From: Burkholderiales bacterium
Lineage (GTDB): Bacteria > Pseudomonadota > Gammaproteobacteria > Burkholderiales > Burkholderiaceae_C
Assembly (NCBI GenBank): GCA_003963005.1
Contig: RXJW01000075.1
Span: forward strand, 1-48,669
Length of the DNA: 48,669 nt
Direction: 5' to 3'
Below are positions 14,838 to 22,194 of the stretch, in pieces. A program made the translations under genes and the position numbers. Every line of letters starts with the position of its first letter. The stretch's first letter is position 1. The notes beneath the pieces are model-generated. The model did no database searches. It saw nothing but the letters and a program-made list of their open reading frames with translations, and was not told where the DNA came from.

Positions 14838-17390
14838 TCAGCCCGGCCGGTTCGCGGCATCCGCGGCCGCCGGCCTGCACAGGCGTTGCACCAGTGTCGC
14901 GAGCTTGCCGGGCGCCAGGGGCTTGTGGGCGACCGCCACGCCCGCGGCGGCTGCGCGGGCCGCCAGGTCGCTGTCCAGGTTGCCGGTCACGAGCAGGGCG
15001 GGCAGCTCGGGCGAAGCCAGCATGCGGCGCAGGCGGTCGAGCTCGTCGAGCCCGTTGGTGGTGGCCAGATGAAAGTCGGTGATGACCAGGTCGGGGCGCT
15101 GGTGGCCGCGGGTCAGCTGGGCGGCCAGGTCTTGCGCATCCTGGCCCGCGCAGACGACATGTCCCCACCGGCGCAGCAGCGCCGCCATCGCGTCGCGGAC
15201 CTCCACGTCATCCTCCATCAGCGCCACCAGCCCCGGCCGGGAGGCGGTCTTGGCCAGCGCCGGCGCGGGCGTGTCCGCTGCCGGAGTCGCGTCGGTCCAG
15301 GGGAGGCTCAGGGTCACCAGCGTCCCGCCGCCCGCAGGCGAGGTCATGGTCAGGCCATGGCCCAGCAGTTCGGCACCGCGACGCACGATGGACAGGCCGA
15401 TGCCCAGGCCTTCGGCGGCCTTGCCCGGGTTCAGGCGCACGTAGTCCCGGAAGACGTCGTCGACCTTGTCGGGCGGGATGCCCGGCCCGGTATCCCGGAC
15501 CGTCAGCGTCACCTGGTCACCGTGGCGGTGGGTCGTGACCTGCACGCCGCCCGCATCCGTGTACTTGATAGCGTTGGAGACGAGATTGAACAGGATGCGG
15601 CGCAGCAGATGGTGGTCGGACACGACATGGCCATCGGCCGGCGCCACGTCCAGGGTCAGGCCCTTGCGGCTGGCGAGGCCGGAGAAATGCAGCGTCAGGT
15701 CCTGCATCAGCTCGGGCAGGGAGATGTCGCTGAGCAAGGGCGTGTAGTGGCCGCCGTCGAGCCGGCCGAGGTCCATCAGGGAGTCCAGCATGTCCGCGAG
15801 CGAGGCCGTGCTGCGGCGCACGCTTTGCAGCCAGGTCGCGAAAGTCGCGGGATCGCGATGGGCGTCGTCGCCCAGTTCGGTCTGCATGCCCAGGGCGTGG
15901 GCCGGCTGGCGCAGATCGTGGCAGGCGGCGGCCAGCAGGCGGATGCGCGACGCGCTGCGCTGCTCCAGGTCCTTGTTGCGCTCGGCCAGCTCCGCGGACA
16001 CGAGAGCCAGGCGCCGGCCGCGCCTGATGGCCACGGACAGGGCGGCCCCGGCAGCCGCCCCGCCGGCGATGGCCACGGCGAAGGCCAGGATCCAGCCACG
16101 CTGGCGCTCTTCCTGCAGGCTGGCCTCGGCCTTCAGCCGGGCGTTCTCCTTGTCCTTGGCCGCCACGTTCAGCTTTTCCTGCAGCTCCACGCGAGCGGTT
16201 TCGCTGGAGATCTTCTGCAGCAGCTCGCCCGCCTTGTTGGCCTCCTGCAAGGCTTGCAGGGCCTTGTCGTAGCGGCCGAATCGCTCCCAGAACGCCGAGG
16301 CGCGGGTCTTGAAGCCCTTCACCGTCTGGGGCCCGAAGGAGCGGGTGTCGCACAGCAGCGCCTCCAGCGCCGCGATCTCCTGCTGGCCGCGCACGAAGGC
16401 ATCCGGTGTGCCCAGGGCCGTGAACACCTCCAGGGCGGCGCGGCTGCGCAGCGCCACGAGCTTCTTGCATCCGGTGTCGAAGCGCTTTGCTTGGTCCAGC
16501 AGGGACTGGGCCTGCGCGGCGCGGCCGGCCGTCGTCAGGGCGCGTGCGAAGGTGACGAGGTCGAAGCCGGACGGGCAGTCGCCCAGCAGGCCGCGCAAGG
16601 TGCCGGGCAGCGCCCGCTGCATGGCGTCGAAGGCGGCGGCGTCATGACGCACGGCAAACTCCATGCGAAAGGTGAGCACCTGCTGGCTCAGGTGCAAGGC
16701 CGGGAACTGGCCCGCGTCGATGCGTGAAGCGGCTTGCGCGAGCAGGGTCCGTGCCGCATCGGACGACGGATTGGCCGCCAGTTCGGCCTGCGCGCGGTTC
16801 TGCAGGGAGAACGCCGCCTGTGCGTCCGAGATCGCGAGGTCGGTCTGTTCGGCCAGGGTCTGCAGCGCGTCGTTGAAGCGATTCGCCTTGAGCTGCGACA
16901 GCGCGCGAGCGCCCAGCACGAAGTACTGGCGGGCCGGGTCACCCAGCTGGCGCGCCAGCGAGGCCAGTTCGTCCGGGTCGAGGAAGCGCTTGCAATGCTG
17001 GTCGGACAGGCTGAGGTAGGCTGACACCGCCACATCGAACAGCTCACTCGCGAATGCGGGGCCGGCCGCCCGGGCTTCGTCGATCAGCGGATCGGCGAGT
17101 GCGCAGTCGGCGGCGCCTTCGTCCGTGGCCAACAGGTAGCGCGCGGCGGCCTGCAGGCGGCGGCGCGGGTCGGCCGAGCTCTGCATGGCGGCCAGCTCGG
17201 CCCGCGCCTCTCGGCTGGCGCGCACCGGATCCTGCATGGTCTGGGCGAAGTACCCCAGCACGAAGCGCTCGCGCCATGCGGGATCCAGGCCCGGCGGGGG
17301 CTCGGCGAGTGCCGTGGCCAGCGGCAGGCAGCACAGCACCACCCAGGTTCGCCACCCGGCCCCCGGCCTTCTCGTTGCGCAGACTGACAT
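14838..17390 (-). CDS. Hybrid sensor histidine kinase with exported helical-repeat sensor and C-terminal receiver
   Basis: 850 residues from ATG at 17390; this start opens a signal peptide ending ATALAE. Residues about 30-425 are alanine-rich helices resembling TPR-like repeats and should lie in the periplasm. A coiled stretch leads to one membrane helix (GWILAFAVAIAGGAAAGAAL, about 430-450). The kinase core has CHDLRQPAHALG (H near 490), NLVSNAIKYTDAGG, DTGPGIPPDKV and GLGIGLSIVRRG. A receiver domain ends the protein, with the acceptor Asp in VITDFHL (near 771). No separate regulator or DNA-binding output is adjacent, so it is an orphan hybrid kinase. The signal is unknown. Confidence 0.88.
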   Translation of the reverse strand: MSVCATRRPGAGWRTWVVLCCLPLATALAEPPPGLDPAWRERFVLGYFAQTMQDPVRASREARAELAAMQSSADPRRRLQAAARYLLATDEGAADCALADPLIDEARAAGPAFASELFDVAVSAYLSLSDQHCKRFLDPDELASLARQLGDPARQYFVLGARALSQLKANRFNDALQTLAEQTDLAISDAQAAFSLQNRAQAELAANPSSDAARTLLAQAASRIDAGQFPALHLSQQVLTFRMEFAVRHDAAAFDAMQRALPGTLRGLLGDCPSGFDLVTFARALTTAGRAAQAQSLLDQAKRFDTGCKKLVALRSRAALEVFTALGTPDAFVRGQQEIAALEALLCDTRSFGPQTVKGFKTRASAFWERFGRYDKALQALQEANKAGELLQKISSETARVELQEKLNVAAKDKENARLKAEASLQEERQRGWILAFAVAIAGGAAAGAALSVAIRRGRRLALVSAELAERNKDLEQRSASRIRLLAAACHDLRQPAHALGMQTELGDDAHRDPATFATWLQSVRRSTASLADMLDSLMDLGRLDGGHYTPLLSDISLPELMQDLTLHFSGLASRKGLTLDVAPADGHVVSDHHLLRRILFNLVSNAIKYTDAGGVQVTTHRHGDQVTLTVRDTGPGIPPDKVDDVFRDYVRLNPGKAAEGLGIGLSIVRRGAELLGHGLTMTSPAGGGTLVTLSLPWTDATPAADTPAPALAKTASRPGLVALMEDDVEVRDAMAALLRRWGHVVCAGQDAQDLAAQLTRGHQRPDLVITDFHLATTNGLDELDRLRRMLASPELPALLVTGNLDSDLAARAAAAGVAVAHKPLAPGKLATLVQRLCRPAAADAANRPG

Positions 17391-17502
17391 CGCACGGGCT
17401 CCCGTGAAGCGGTCCGTGGCGAGGCTAGGCGCGGTGCGATGGAGGGCGGGATCCATCCCGCGTACGTGGGATGGAGCAAGCGCAAGCAGGCGGTCATGAA
17501 AA

Positions 17503-17528
17503 AAGCCCGGTGCATCAGCACCGGGCTT
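17503..17528 (-). terminator. Strong rho-independent terminator of the phasin gene
   Basis: AAGCCCGGTGC (17503-17513) pairs with GCACCGGGCTT (17518-17528), an 11-bp perfect stem with an ATCA loop. On the minus strand it is followed by a run of six T (17504-17499). It lies 22 bp beyond the phasin stop codon. Confidence 0.9.
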
Positions 17529-17550
17529 TCGCGGCAGAGCCGGACCGGAA

Positions 17551-18105
17551 TCAGGCGGCGCGCTTGGAGGCGCGGGTGGCCGTCTGCGTGGCCTTCACGG
17601 CTTGCGACGTGGCGGCCTGGAAGTTGGCTTCGGCGACTTCGACGGCCTGCTTGGTGGCCTTGTGGACCGACTCGAAGGCATTGTTGGCGGCCGCGACGGC
17701 CGACTTCACCAGGGCGACGGCGTTCTCGGTGCCGGCCGGCGCGTTCTTGGCGGCGGTGTCGACGATCGCGGTGAACTTCTTCTGCGCGTCGGCGAACTGG
17801 GCTTCAGCGGCCTTGGCGACTTCGCTGCCGGTGCTGGACGCGATGTCGTACAGGTGGCGGCTGTAGGAGGCGGCCTTCTCGGCGGTCGGCTGCAGCAGCG
17901 AGGCCTGCAGGGACAGCAGCTCTTGCGCGTCCTTCACGGACAGGGCGGCCGAGGTGGTGTCGGCGGCTTCGGTCAGCGCGGTCTTGGCGACTTGCAGGTT
18001 CAGCTCGACGAGCTTTTCGACGCCTTCGAAGGCCTTGTTGGTCAGGCCGAAGAGGGTTTCGACGTTGGCCTTGTGAGCGGCGAGGACTTGTTCAGCGGTC
18101 AGCAT
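17551..18105 (-). CDS. phaP: Phasin family protein (polyhydroxyalkanoate granule-associated)
   Basis: 184 residues from ATG at 18105 ([14 protein letters not shown]...), preceded by GGAG; the 39 codons open upstream include the promoter and are not coding. The protein is an amphipathic, alanine/lysine-rich helix bundle with the phasin start ([24 protein letters not shown] has the family look). It ends in a lysine/alanine-rich tail (TRASKRAA) like PhaP/PHB granule proteins of Burkholderiales. Phasins coat PHA granules in the cytoplasm and limit their size. It is monocistronic, with a strong terminator and a promoter flanked by two inverted TTGCTGCA-type sites that probably bind the repressor PhaR. 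Confidence 0.92.
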   Translation of the reverse strand: MLTAEQVLAAHKANVETLFGLTNKAFEGVEKLVELNLQVAKTALTEAADTTSAALSVKDAQELLSLQASLLQPTAEKAASYSRHLYDIASSTGSEVAKAAEAQFADAQKKFTAIVDTAAKNAPAGTENAVALVKSAVAAANNAFESVHKATKQAVEVAEANFQAATSQAVKATQTATRASKRAA

Positions 18106-18147
18106 GGTGGACTCCGTTTCAGATGGGTTGAACCGTTTGCCGTGCTT

Positions 18148-18161
18148 TTGCTGCACTGCAA
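18148..18161. promoter_or_regulatory. Probable PhaR operator, promoter-distal copy
   Basis: TTGCTGCACTGCAA lies just downstream of the predicted phasin transcription start (minus strand). It has TTGC...GCAA inverted ends. The motif TTGCTGCA[C/G]TGCA recurs in reverse orientation at 18207-18222. PhaR-type repressors are reported to bind TGC/GCA-rich dyads; the assignment here is inferred. Confidence 0.55.
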
Positions 18162-18171
18162 CATGACTCGA

Positions 18172-18199
18172 ATGATAGGGGCGTGCCGGCGGATTGCAA
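18172..18199 (-). promoter_or_regulatory. Predicted sigma-70 promoter of the phasin gene
   Basis: On the minus strand TTGCAA (18199-18194) and TATCAT (18177-18172) are separated by 16 bp. The transcript would begin near 18165, giving a leader of about 60 nt. The two TTGCTGCA-type sites lie immediately outside this promoter on either side. Confidence 0.6.
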
Positions 18200-18206
18200 G
18201 AACTTT

Positions 18207-18222
18207 TTGTGCACTGCAGCAA
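18207..18222. promoter_or_regulatory. Probable PhaR operator, upstream copy
   Basis: TTGTGCACTGCAGCAA is the inverted partner of the site at 18148-18161; read on the minus strand it begins TTGCTGCAGTGCA. The centres of the two sites are 60 bp apart. It also lies about 37 bp upstream of the divergent deacetylase-like gene, so it could influence that operon too. Confidence 0.5.
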
Positions 18223-18258
18223 ATTAGGGGTGTCCGGATGTGACTATCGTGACGGCCC

Positions 18259-19197
18259 ATGCTGGCCTTTCACTACGACGCCCACCCGCTGACCCTGCCG
18301 CCGGGGCACCGCTTTCCCCAGTCCAAGTACCGCCTGCTGCGGGAGCATTTCGAGCGCCATCCGGGGCTGCTGCGCATGCAGCCGGGGCCGGTGGCGTCGG
18401 AGGGCGAGCTGGCCCTGGTGCACACGCCGGACTACGTGGACGCGGTGCTGATGGGCCGGCTCAGTGCGGCGGAGCAGCGGGAAATCGGCTTTCCCTGGAC
18501 GCCGTCGGTGCCTGACCGGTCCCGCCGCTCGGTCGGCGCCACGATCGCCGCGGCACGAGCGGCGCTCGCCGAGGGCGTGGCGGCCAACATGGCCGGTGGC
18601 ACCCACCATGCCTATGCGGACAAGGGCTCGGGTTACTGCGTCTTCAACGACGCGGCCGTTGCCGCCCGGCTCATGCAGGCGGAGTGGGCGCGCCGGCACG
18701 GCCAGCTGCTGCGGGTGCTCATCATCGACCTGGACGTGCACCAGGGCAATGGCACGGCGTCGATCTTCCGGGACGACGACACCGTCTTCACGTTCTCGAT
18801 GCACGGCCAGCGCAATTTCCCGTTCCGCAAGGAAGCCAGCGACCTGGACGTGGGCCTGCACGACGGCTGCGGTGACGTCGAATACCTCGCCGCGCTGGAC
18901 GAGGCACTGGAGGAGGTCTGGCGCCGCTGCCGGCCCGGCCTGGCGTTCTACCTCGCGGGCGCCGACCCGCACGAGGCCGACCGGCTGGGGCGGCTCAAGC
19001 TGACCTACGAGGGCCTCGCCGAGCGCGATGGCCGCGTGCTGGACGCGCTGCGGGCGCGGCGCATCCCCGTGGCCCTCAGCATGGCCGGGGGCTATGGCCA
19101 CGACCTGGCCACCACGGTGCAGGTGCAGGTCAACACGCTGAATGTCGCGGCCGCGTCCTGGGCGGTGTGGCAGCGCATGAAAGAATCGGCGGCATGA
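18259..19197 (+). CDS. Histone-deacetylase family protein (AcuC/acetylpolyamine-amidohydrolase-like)
   Basis: 312 residues from ATG at 18259. Class signatures are complete: GGTHHAYADKGSGYCVFND (tandem His of the charge relay), DLDVHQGNGT (zinc-binding Asp and His), FSMHGQRNFPF and GADPHEADRLG (second zinc Asp). It should hydrolyse acetyl-amide or related bonds on small molecules or lysines in the cytoplasm. It heads a run of translationally coupled genes (ATGA overlap with the thioesterase). It diverges from phaP, sharing a 153-bp intergenic region. No strong ribosome site precedes the ATG. The true substrate in bacteria of this type is not established. Confidence 0.88.
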   Translation: MLAFHYDAHPLTLPPGHRFPQSKYRLLREHFERHPGLLRMQPGPVASEGELALVHTPDYVDAVLMGRLSAAEQREIGFPWTPSVPDRSRRSVGATIAAARAALAEGVAANMAGGTHHAYADKGSGYCVFNDAAVAARLMQAEWARRHGQLLRVLIIDLDVHQGNGTASIFRDDDTVFTFSMHGQRNFPFRKEASDLDVGLHDGCGDVEYLAALDEALEEVWRRCRPGLAFYLAGADPHEADRLGRLKLTYEGLAERDGRVLDALRARRIPVALSMAGGYGHDLATTVQVQVNTLNVAAASWAVWQRMKESAA

Positions 19198-19634
19198 GCT
19201 CCCGCCCCCAGCCCGACAGCCGTGACACCTACGCCCGCTTCGTGCCGCTGACCACCCGGTGGATGGACAACGATGCCTACGGCCACCTGAACAACGTCGT
19301 CTACTACAGCCTCTTCGACACCGCGGTGAACAGCCTGCTGATCGAGGCGGGCGCGCTGGACCTCCACGCCGGCCCGGTCATTGGCCTGGTGGTGGAGACG
19401 CACTGCAACTTCTTCGAGTCGCTGGCCTTCCCGCAGCGCATCGAGGCCGGTGTGCGCGTGGCCCAGCAGGGGCGATCCAGCGTGCGCTACGAGATCGGCC
19501 TGTTCGCCGAAGGGGCCGCCACCTGCGCGGCGCGCGGCCATTTCGTGCACGTCTATGTCGACCGTGACAGCCGGCGCCCCGTGGACGTGCTGCCCGATGC
19601 CTACCTTGCCGCCCTGAAGGGCCTCACGCCATGA
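19194..19634 (+). CDS. 4-hydroxybenzoyl-CoA/acyl-CoA thioesterase family protein (YbgC-like)
   Basis: 146 residues from ATG at 19194, which overlaps the preceding stop (ATGA). The hot-dog fold signature is WMDNDAYGHLNNVVYYSLFD, with the catalytic Asp before the GHLNN turn. Small cytoplasmic enzymes of this family hydrolyse acyl-CoA thioesters. Downstream it overlaps the nitroreductase gene by the same 4-bp ATGA arrangement. The pairing with a deacetylase-like enzyme and redox enzymes suggests detoxification or side-product salvage, but the substrate cannot be told. Confidence 0.88.
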   Translation: MSSRPQPDSRDTYARFVPLTTRWMDNDAYGHLNNVVYYSLFDTAVNSLLIEAGALDLHAGPVIGLVVETHCNFFESLAFPQRIEAGVRVAQQGRSSVRYEIGLFAEGAATCAARGHFVHVYVDRDSRRPVDVLPDAYLAALKGLTP

Positions 19635-20344
19635 ACCGTTTCGACACCCCCACGCCCGAGCAGACTGCTGCGGTCGATGCCGCCATCAAGACGCGCCATT
19701 CGCTGCGCGCCTTCCTGCCCACGCCGGTGCCGCGCCAGACGCTGGAAGACATCCTCGACGTCGCCCGCTGGGCGCCCTCGGGCACCAACACCCAGCCCTG
19801 GCAGGTGCACGTGCTGACCGGCGAGGCGCTCAAGCGCGTCAGCGGCCGCATCCAGGCCGCCTACCTCGACCCCGAGCAAAACGCGGCCCACAAGGAGGAG
19901 TACGCCTACTACCCCCACGAGTGGCGCAGCCCCTACATCGACCGCCGCCGCAAGGTGGGCTGGGACCTGTACGGGCTGCTCGGCATCGCCAAGACCGACA
20001 AGGCCCGGATGCAGCACCAGCATGGCCGCAACTTCGTGTTCTTCGATGCGCCGGTGGGCCTGTTCTTCACGATCGACCGCGTCATGCAGCAGGGCTCGTG
20101 GCTGGACTACGGCATGTTCCTGCAGAACGTCATGATCGCGGCCCGCGCCCGTGGTCTGCACACCTGTCCGCAGGCGGCGTTCACGCAGTTCCACCGGCTG
20201 ATCGGCGAGGAGCTGAAGCTGGGTGAGGAGCAAATGCTCGTGTGCGGCATGTCCTTGGGCTTCGCCGACCCGGCTGCGGTCGAGAACGGCCTGGTGACCG
20301 AGCGCGCCCCGGTGGCCGAGTTCGCCCGGTTCATCGACGCATGA
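19631..20344 (+). CDS. Nitroreductase family protein
   Basis: 237 residues, starting at ATG 19631 inside an ATGA overlap. The FMN-binding start IKTRHSLRAFLPTPVP and ARWAPSGTNTQPWQ are characteristic of the NfsB/FRase I-like nitroreductase fold. The C-terminal part has the usual glycine/proline-rich FMN segment (MSLGFADP). These homodimeric flavoenzymes reduce nitroaromatics or quinones with NAD(P)H, though their natural role is often unknown. It is coupled to the downstream 2-hydroxyacid dehydrogenase by another ATGA overlap (20341-20344). Confidence 0.88.
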   Translation: MNRFDTPTPEQTAAVDAAIKTRHSLRAFLPTPVPRQTLEDILDVARWAPSGTNTQPWQVHVLTGEALKRVSGRIQAAYLDPEQNAAHKEEYAYYPHEWRSPYIDRRRKVGWDLYGLLGIAKTDKARMQHQHGRNFVFFDAPVGLFFTIDRVMQQGSWLDYGMFLQNVMIAARARGLHTCPQAAFTQFHRLIGEELKLGEEQMLVCGMSLGFADPAAVENGLVTERAPVAEFARFIDA

Positions 20345-21333
20345 ATGCCGCCGTGAAGCCTGCGGTGCTGGTGGCCCGCCGCGCACCCACCGAGGTGCTG
20401 GAGGCGCTGCGTGCGGCGTTCGAGGTGGACTATCACGACGGCGAGGTCCCGCTGTCGCCCGAGGCACTGCGCGAGCGCCTGCAGGGCAAGGTGGGGGTCT
20501 ACATCACCGGCACCGAACGCATCACGGCCGAGCTGCTGGACGCCGCCCCCAGCCTGCGTGCCGTCTGCACGATGAGCGTCGGCTACAACCACATCGACCT
20601 GGCCGCCTGCACTGCACGCCGCGTGCTCGTCACCAACACGCCGGACGTGCTGACCGAGTCCACCGCGGACTTCGGCTTCGCGCTGCTGATGGCCACAGCC
20701 CGCCGCATGAGCGAGGGCGAGCGCCTGCTGCGCGACGGCGGCTGGAAGAGCTGGTCGTGGGACTTCCTGGCCGGCGCGGAGGTGCACGGCACGACGCTCG
20801 GCATCCTCGGCATGGGCCGCATCGGGCAGGCCATCGCACGGCGTGGGCGCTTCGGCTTCGGCATGCAGGTGGTTTATCACAACCGATCGCGGCTGCCGGC
20901 CGACACCGAGGCTGAACTCGGCGCGCGCTACGTCGGCAAGGACGAGTTGCTGCGCGCGGCCGACCACCTCGTGCTGGTCCTGCCTTACTCGCCGGAGTCC
21001 CATCACTGCATCGGCGCCGCCGAACTCGCGCTGATGAAGCCCACGGCCACGCTCGTCAACGTGGCGCGTGGTGGCATCGTGGACGAAGACGCGCTGGCCG
21101 CTGCCCTGCGCGAGCGCCGCATCGCCGCGGCGGGCCTGGACGTGTTCGAGGGCGAGCCCCGCGTCAACCCCGCCCTGCTGACCTTGCCCAACGTCGTGCT
21201 CACACCCCACATCGCGAGCGCCACGCTGCCCACGCGCCATGCCATGGCGGCGCTCGCCGCCGACAACCTCATCGCCGCGCTGACGGGCGCCGCGCCGCCC
21301 ACGCCGCTCAATCCTGAAGTGCTCTCTGCATGA
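20341..21333 (+). CDS. D-2-hydroxyacid dehydrogenase (glyoxylate/hydroxypyruvate reductase-like)
   Basis: 330 residues from ATG at 20341; the frame is open to 20242 but that stretch lies inside the nitroreductase gene. The Rossmann loop GILGMGRIGQAIA and the catalytic set Arg (NVARGGIVDE), Glu (GLDVFEGEP) and His (TPHIASAT) identify an active D-isomer-specific 2-hydroxyacid dehydrogenase. The pattern of residues is closest to glyoxylate reductase/D-glycerate dehydrogenase. It should reduce glyoxylate or hydroxypyruvate with NAD(P)H in the cytoplasm. It is coupled on both sides by ATGA overlaps. Confidence 0.88.
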   Translation: MNAAVKPAVLVARRAPTEVLEALRAAFEVDYHDGEVPLSPEALRERLQGKVGVYITGTERITAELLDAAPSLRAVCTMSVGYNHIDLAACTARRVLVTNTPDVLTESTADFGFALLMATARRMSEGERLLRDGGWKSWSWDFLAGAEVHGTTLGILGMGRIGQAIARRGRFGFGMQVVYHNRSRLPADTEAELGARYVGKDELLRAADHLVLVLPYSPESHHCIGAAELALMKPTATLVNVARGGIVDEDALAAALRERRIAAAGLDVFEGEPRVNPALLTLPNVVLTPHIASATLPTRHAMAALAADNLIAALTGAAPPTPLNPEVLSA

Positions 21334-22121
21334 ACCGCCGCCTGATCTGCCTGCTCTGCCTGTTGCCCGCCCTTGCTTTCGGGCAGAAGAACAAGGGCTC
21401 GCCGCCGCCGGCGCCCGAGCCGGTCGTGGAAGACACGACACCGCGCGATCCCCGCAAGCTGGCCGGCCTGTCCCTGCTCGGCGACAGCGTGCAACTGATC
21501 AGCCTGAGCCCGGCCCGGGGCGACACGGTGCAGAGCGGCGAATGGACGGCAACCCCACCCGGGGGGCTGGACACGGCGGCGCTGCAGGCCCTGGATGCGG
21601 CGGTGAAGGCCTCGGGTCAGGGCCGCGAGATCAAGCTCTACACGTCGACCACGCGCAGCCTGTTCGGTGACCCGGCCAACCTGTTCGTCAACGGCCGCCT
21701 GAGCCTGCCGGGCCAGCTCGGCGAGGCCGTGCGCCAGAGCGGCGCGGCCTACCTGCTGCTGGTCACCCGCAGCCGCCAGGAGCCGGCGCTGGCCGCGGCG
21801 CTGCCGGCGCGCATCCTCACGTCCCTCGAAGGCCCGGGCTTCGTGCTCGACCAGCGGCCGAGCGGCCAGATCGGGTTCGACGGGCAGGGCGGCTTGCCGG
21901 TCTTCGCGCCCTACGTGTCCATCCGCGTGGCGCTGATCGACCTGAAGGACCTCAAGCTCAAGCGGGAGCAGTCGCTGGCCGTGGCAAGCCGCCTGCCGGT
22001 GGCCGCGGCCACGGCCACCAACCCGTGGGCGGCGACCTCGCCCGAGCAGCGCTTTCAGGCCCTGGAGGCCTTGATCCAGGCGGAACTGCCCAAGGCCGTC
22101 GTGGGGCTGCTGGTCCCATGA
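21330..22121 (+). CDS. Secreted protein of unknown function
   Basis: 263 residues, coupled to the dehydrogenase by an ATGA overlap. It starts with a signal peptide (MNRRLICLLCLLPALAFGQ) and has a short proline-rich linker. The mature part has alternating beta and helical segments (YLLLVTRSRQEP, YVSIRVALIDLKDL) without a motif I recognise. One internal region (QGREIKLYTSTTRSLFG) could be part of a periplasmic alpha/beta domain. It probably resides in the periplasm. No function is proposed. Confidence 0.7.
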   Translation: MNRRLICLLCLLPALAFGQKNKGSPPPAPEPVVEDTTPRDPRKLAGLSLLGDSVQLISLSPARGDTVQSGEWTATPPGGLDTAALQALDAAVKASGQGREIKLYTSTTRSLFGDPANLFVNGRLSLPGQLGEAVRQSGAAYLLLVTRSRQEPALAAALPARILTSLEGPGFVLDQRPSGQIGFDGQGGLPVFAPYVSIRVALIDLKDLKLKREQSLAVASRLPVAAATATNPWAATSPEQRFQALEALIQAELPKAVVGLLVP

Positions 22122-22131
22122 GCGCTGCGCC

Positions 22132-22190
22132 GGGCCGTCCCAAGCAAGCTCGCTCCCGCATGGCGGGACAGCGCGGAGCGCGAAGGGTGC
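22132..22190. repeat. Short GC-rich intergenic hairpin element, copy 2
   Basis: TCCCGC (22154-22159) and GCGGGA (22163-22168) form a 6-bp stem with an ATG loop. It is followed by AGCGCGGAGCGCGAAGGG. The order of hairpin, then AGCG/GAGCG tail, then a G-run resembles 1654-1694. It fills the 73-bp gap before rmuC, and its last bases supply the rmuC ribosome site (AAGGG). Confidence 0.4.
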
Positions 22191-22194
22191 ACCA

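Noticed and set aside
14796..16727. 643-codon plus-strand frame opposite the hybrid kinase
   Set aside because: Shadow frame with low-complexity product; the minus strand carries complete kinase and receiver motifs.
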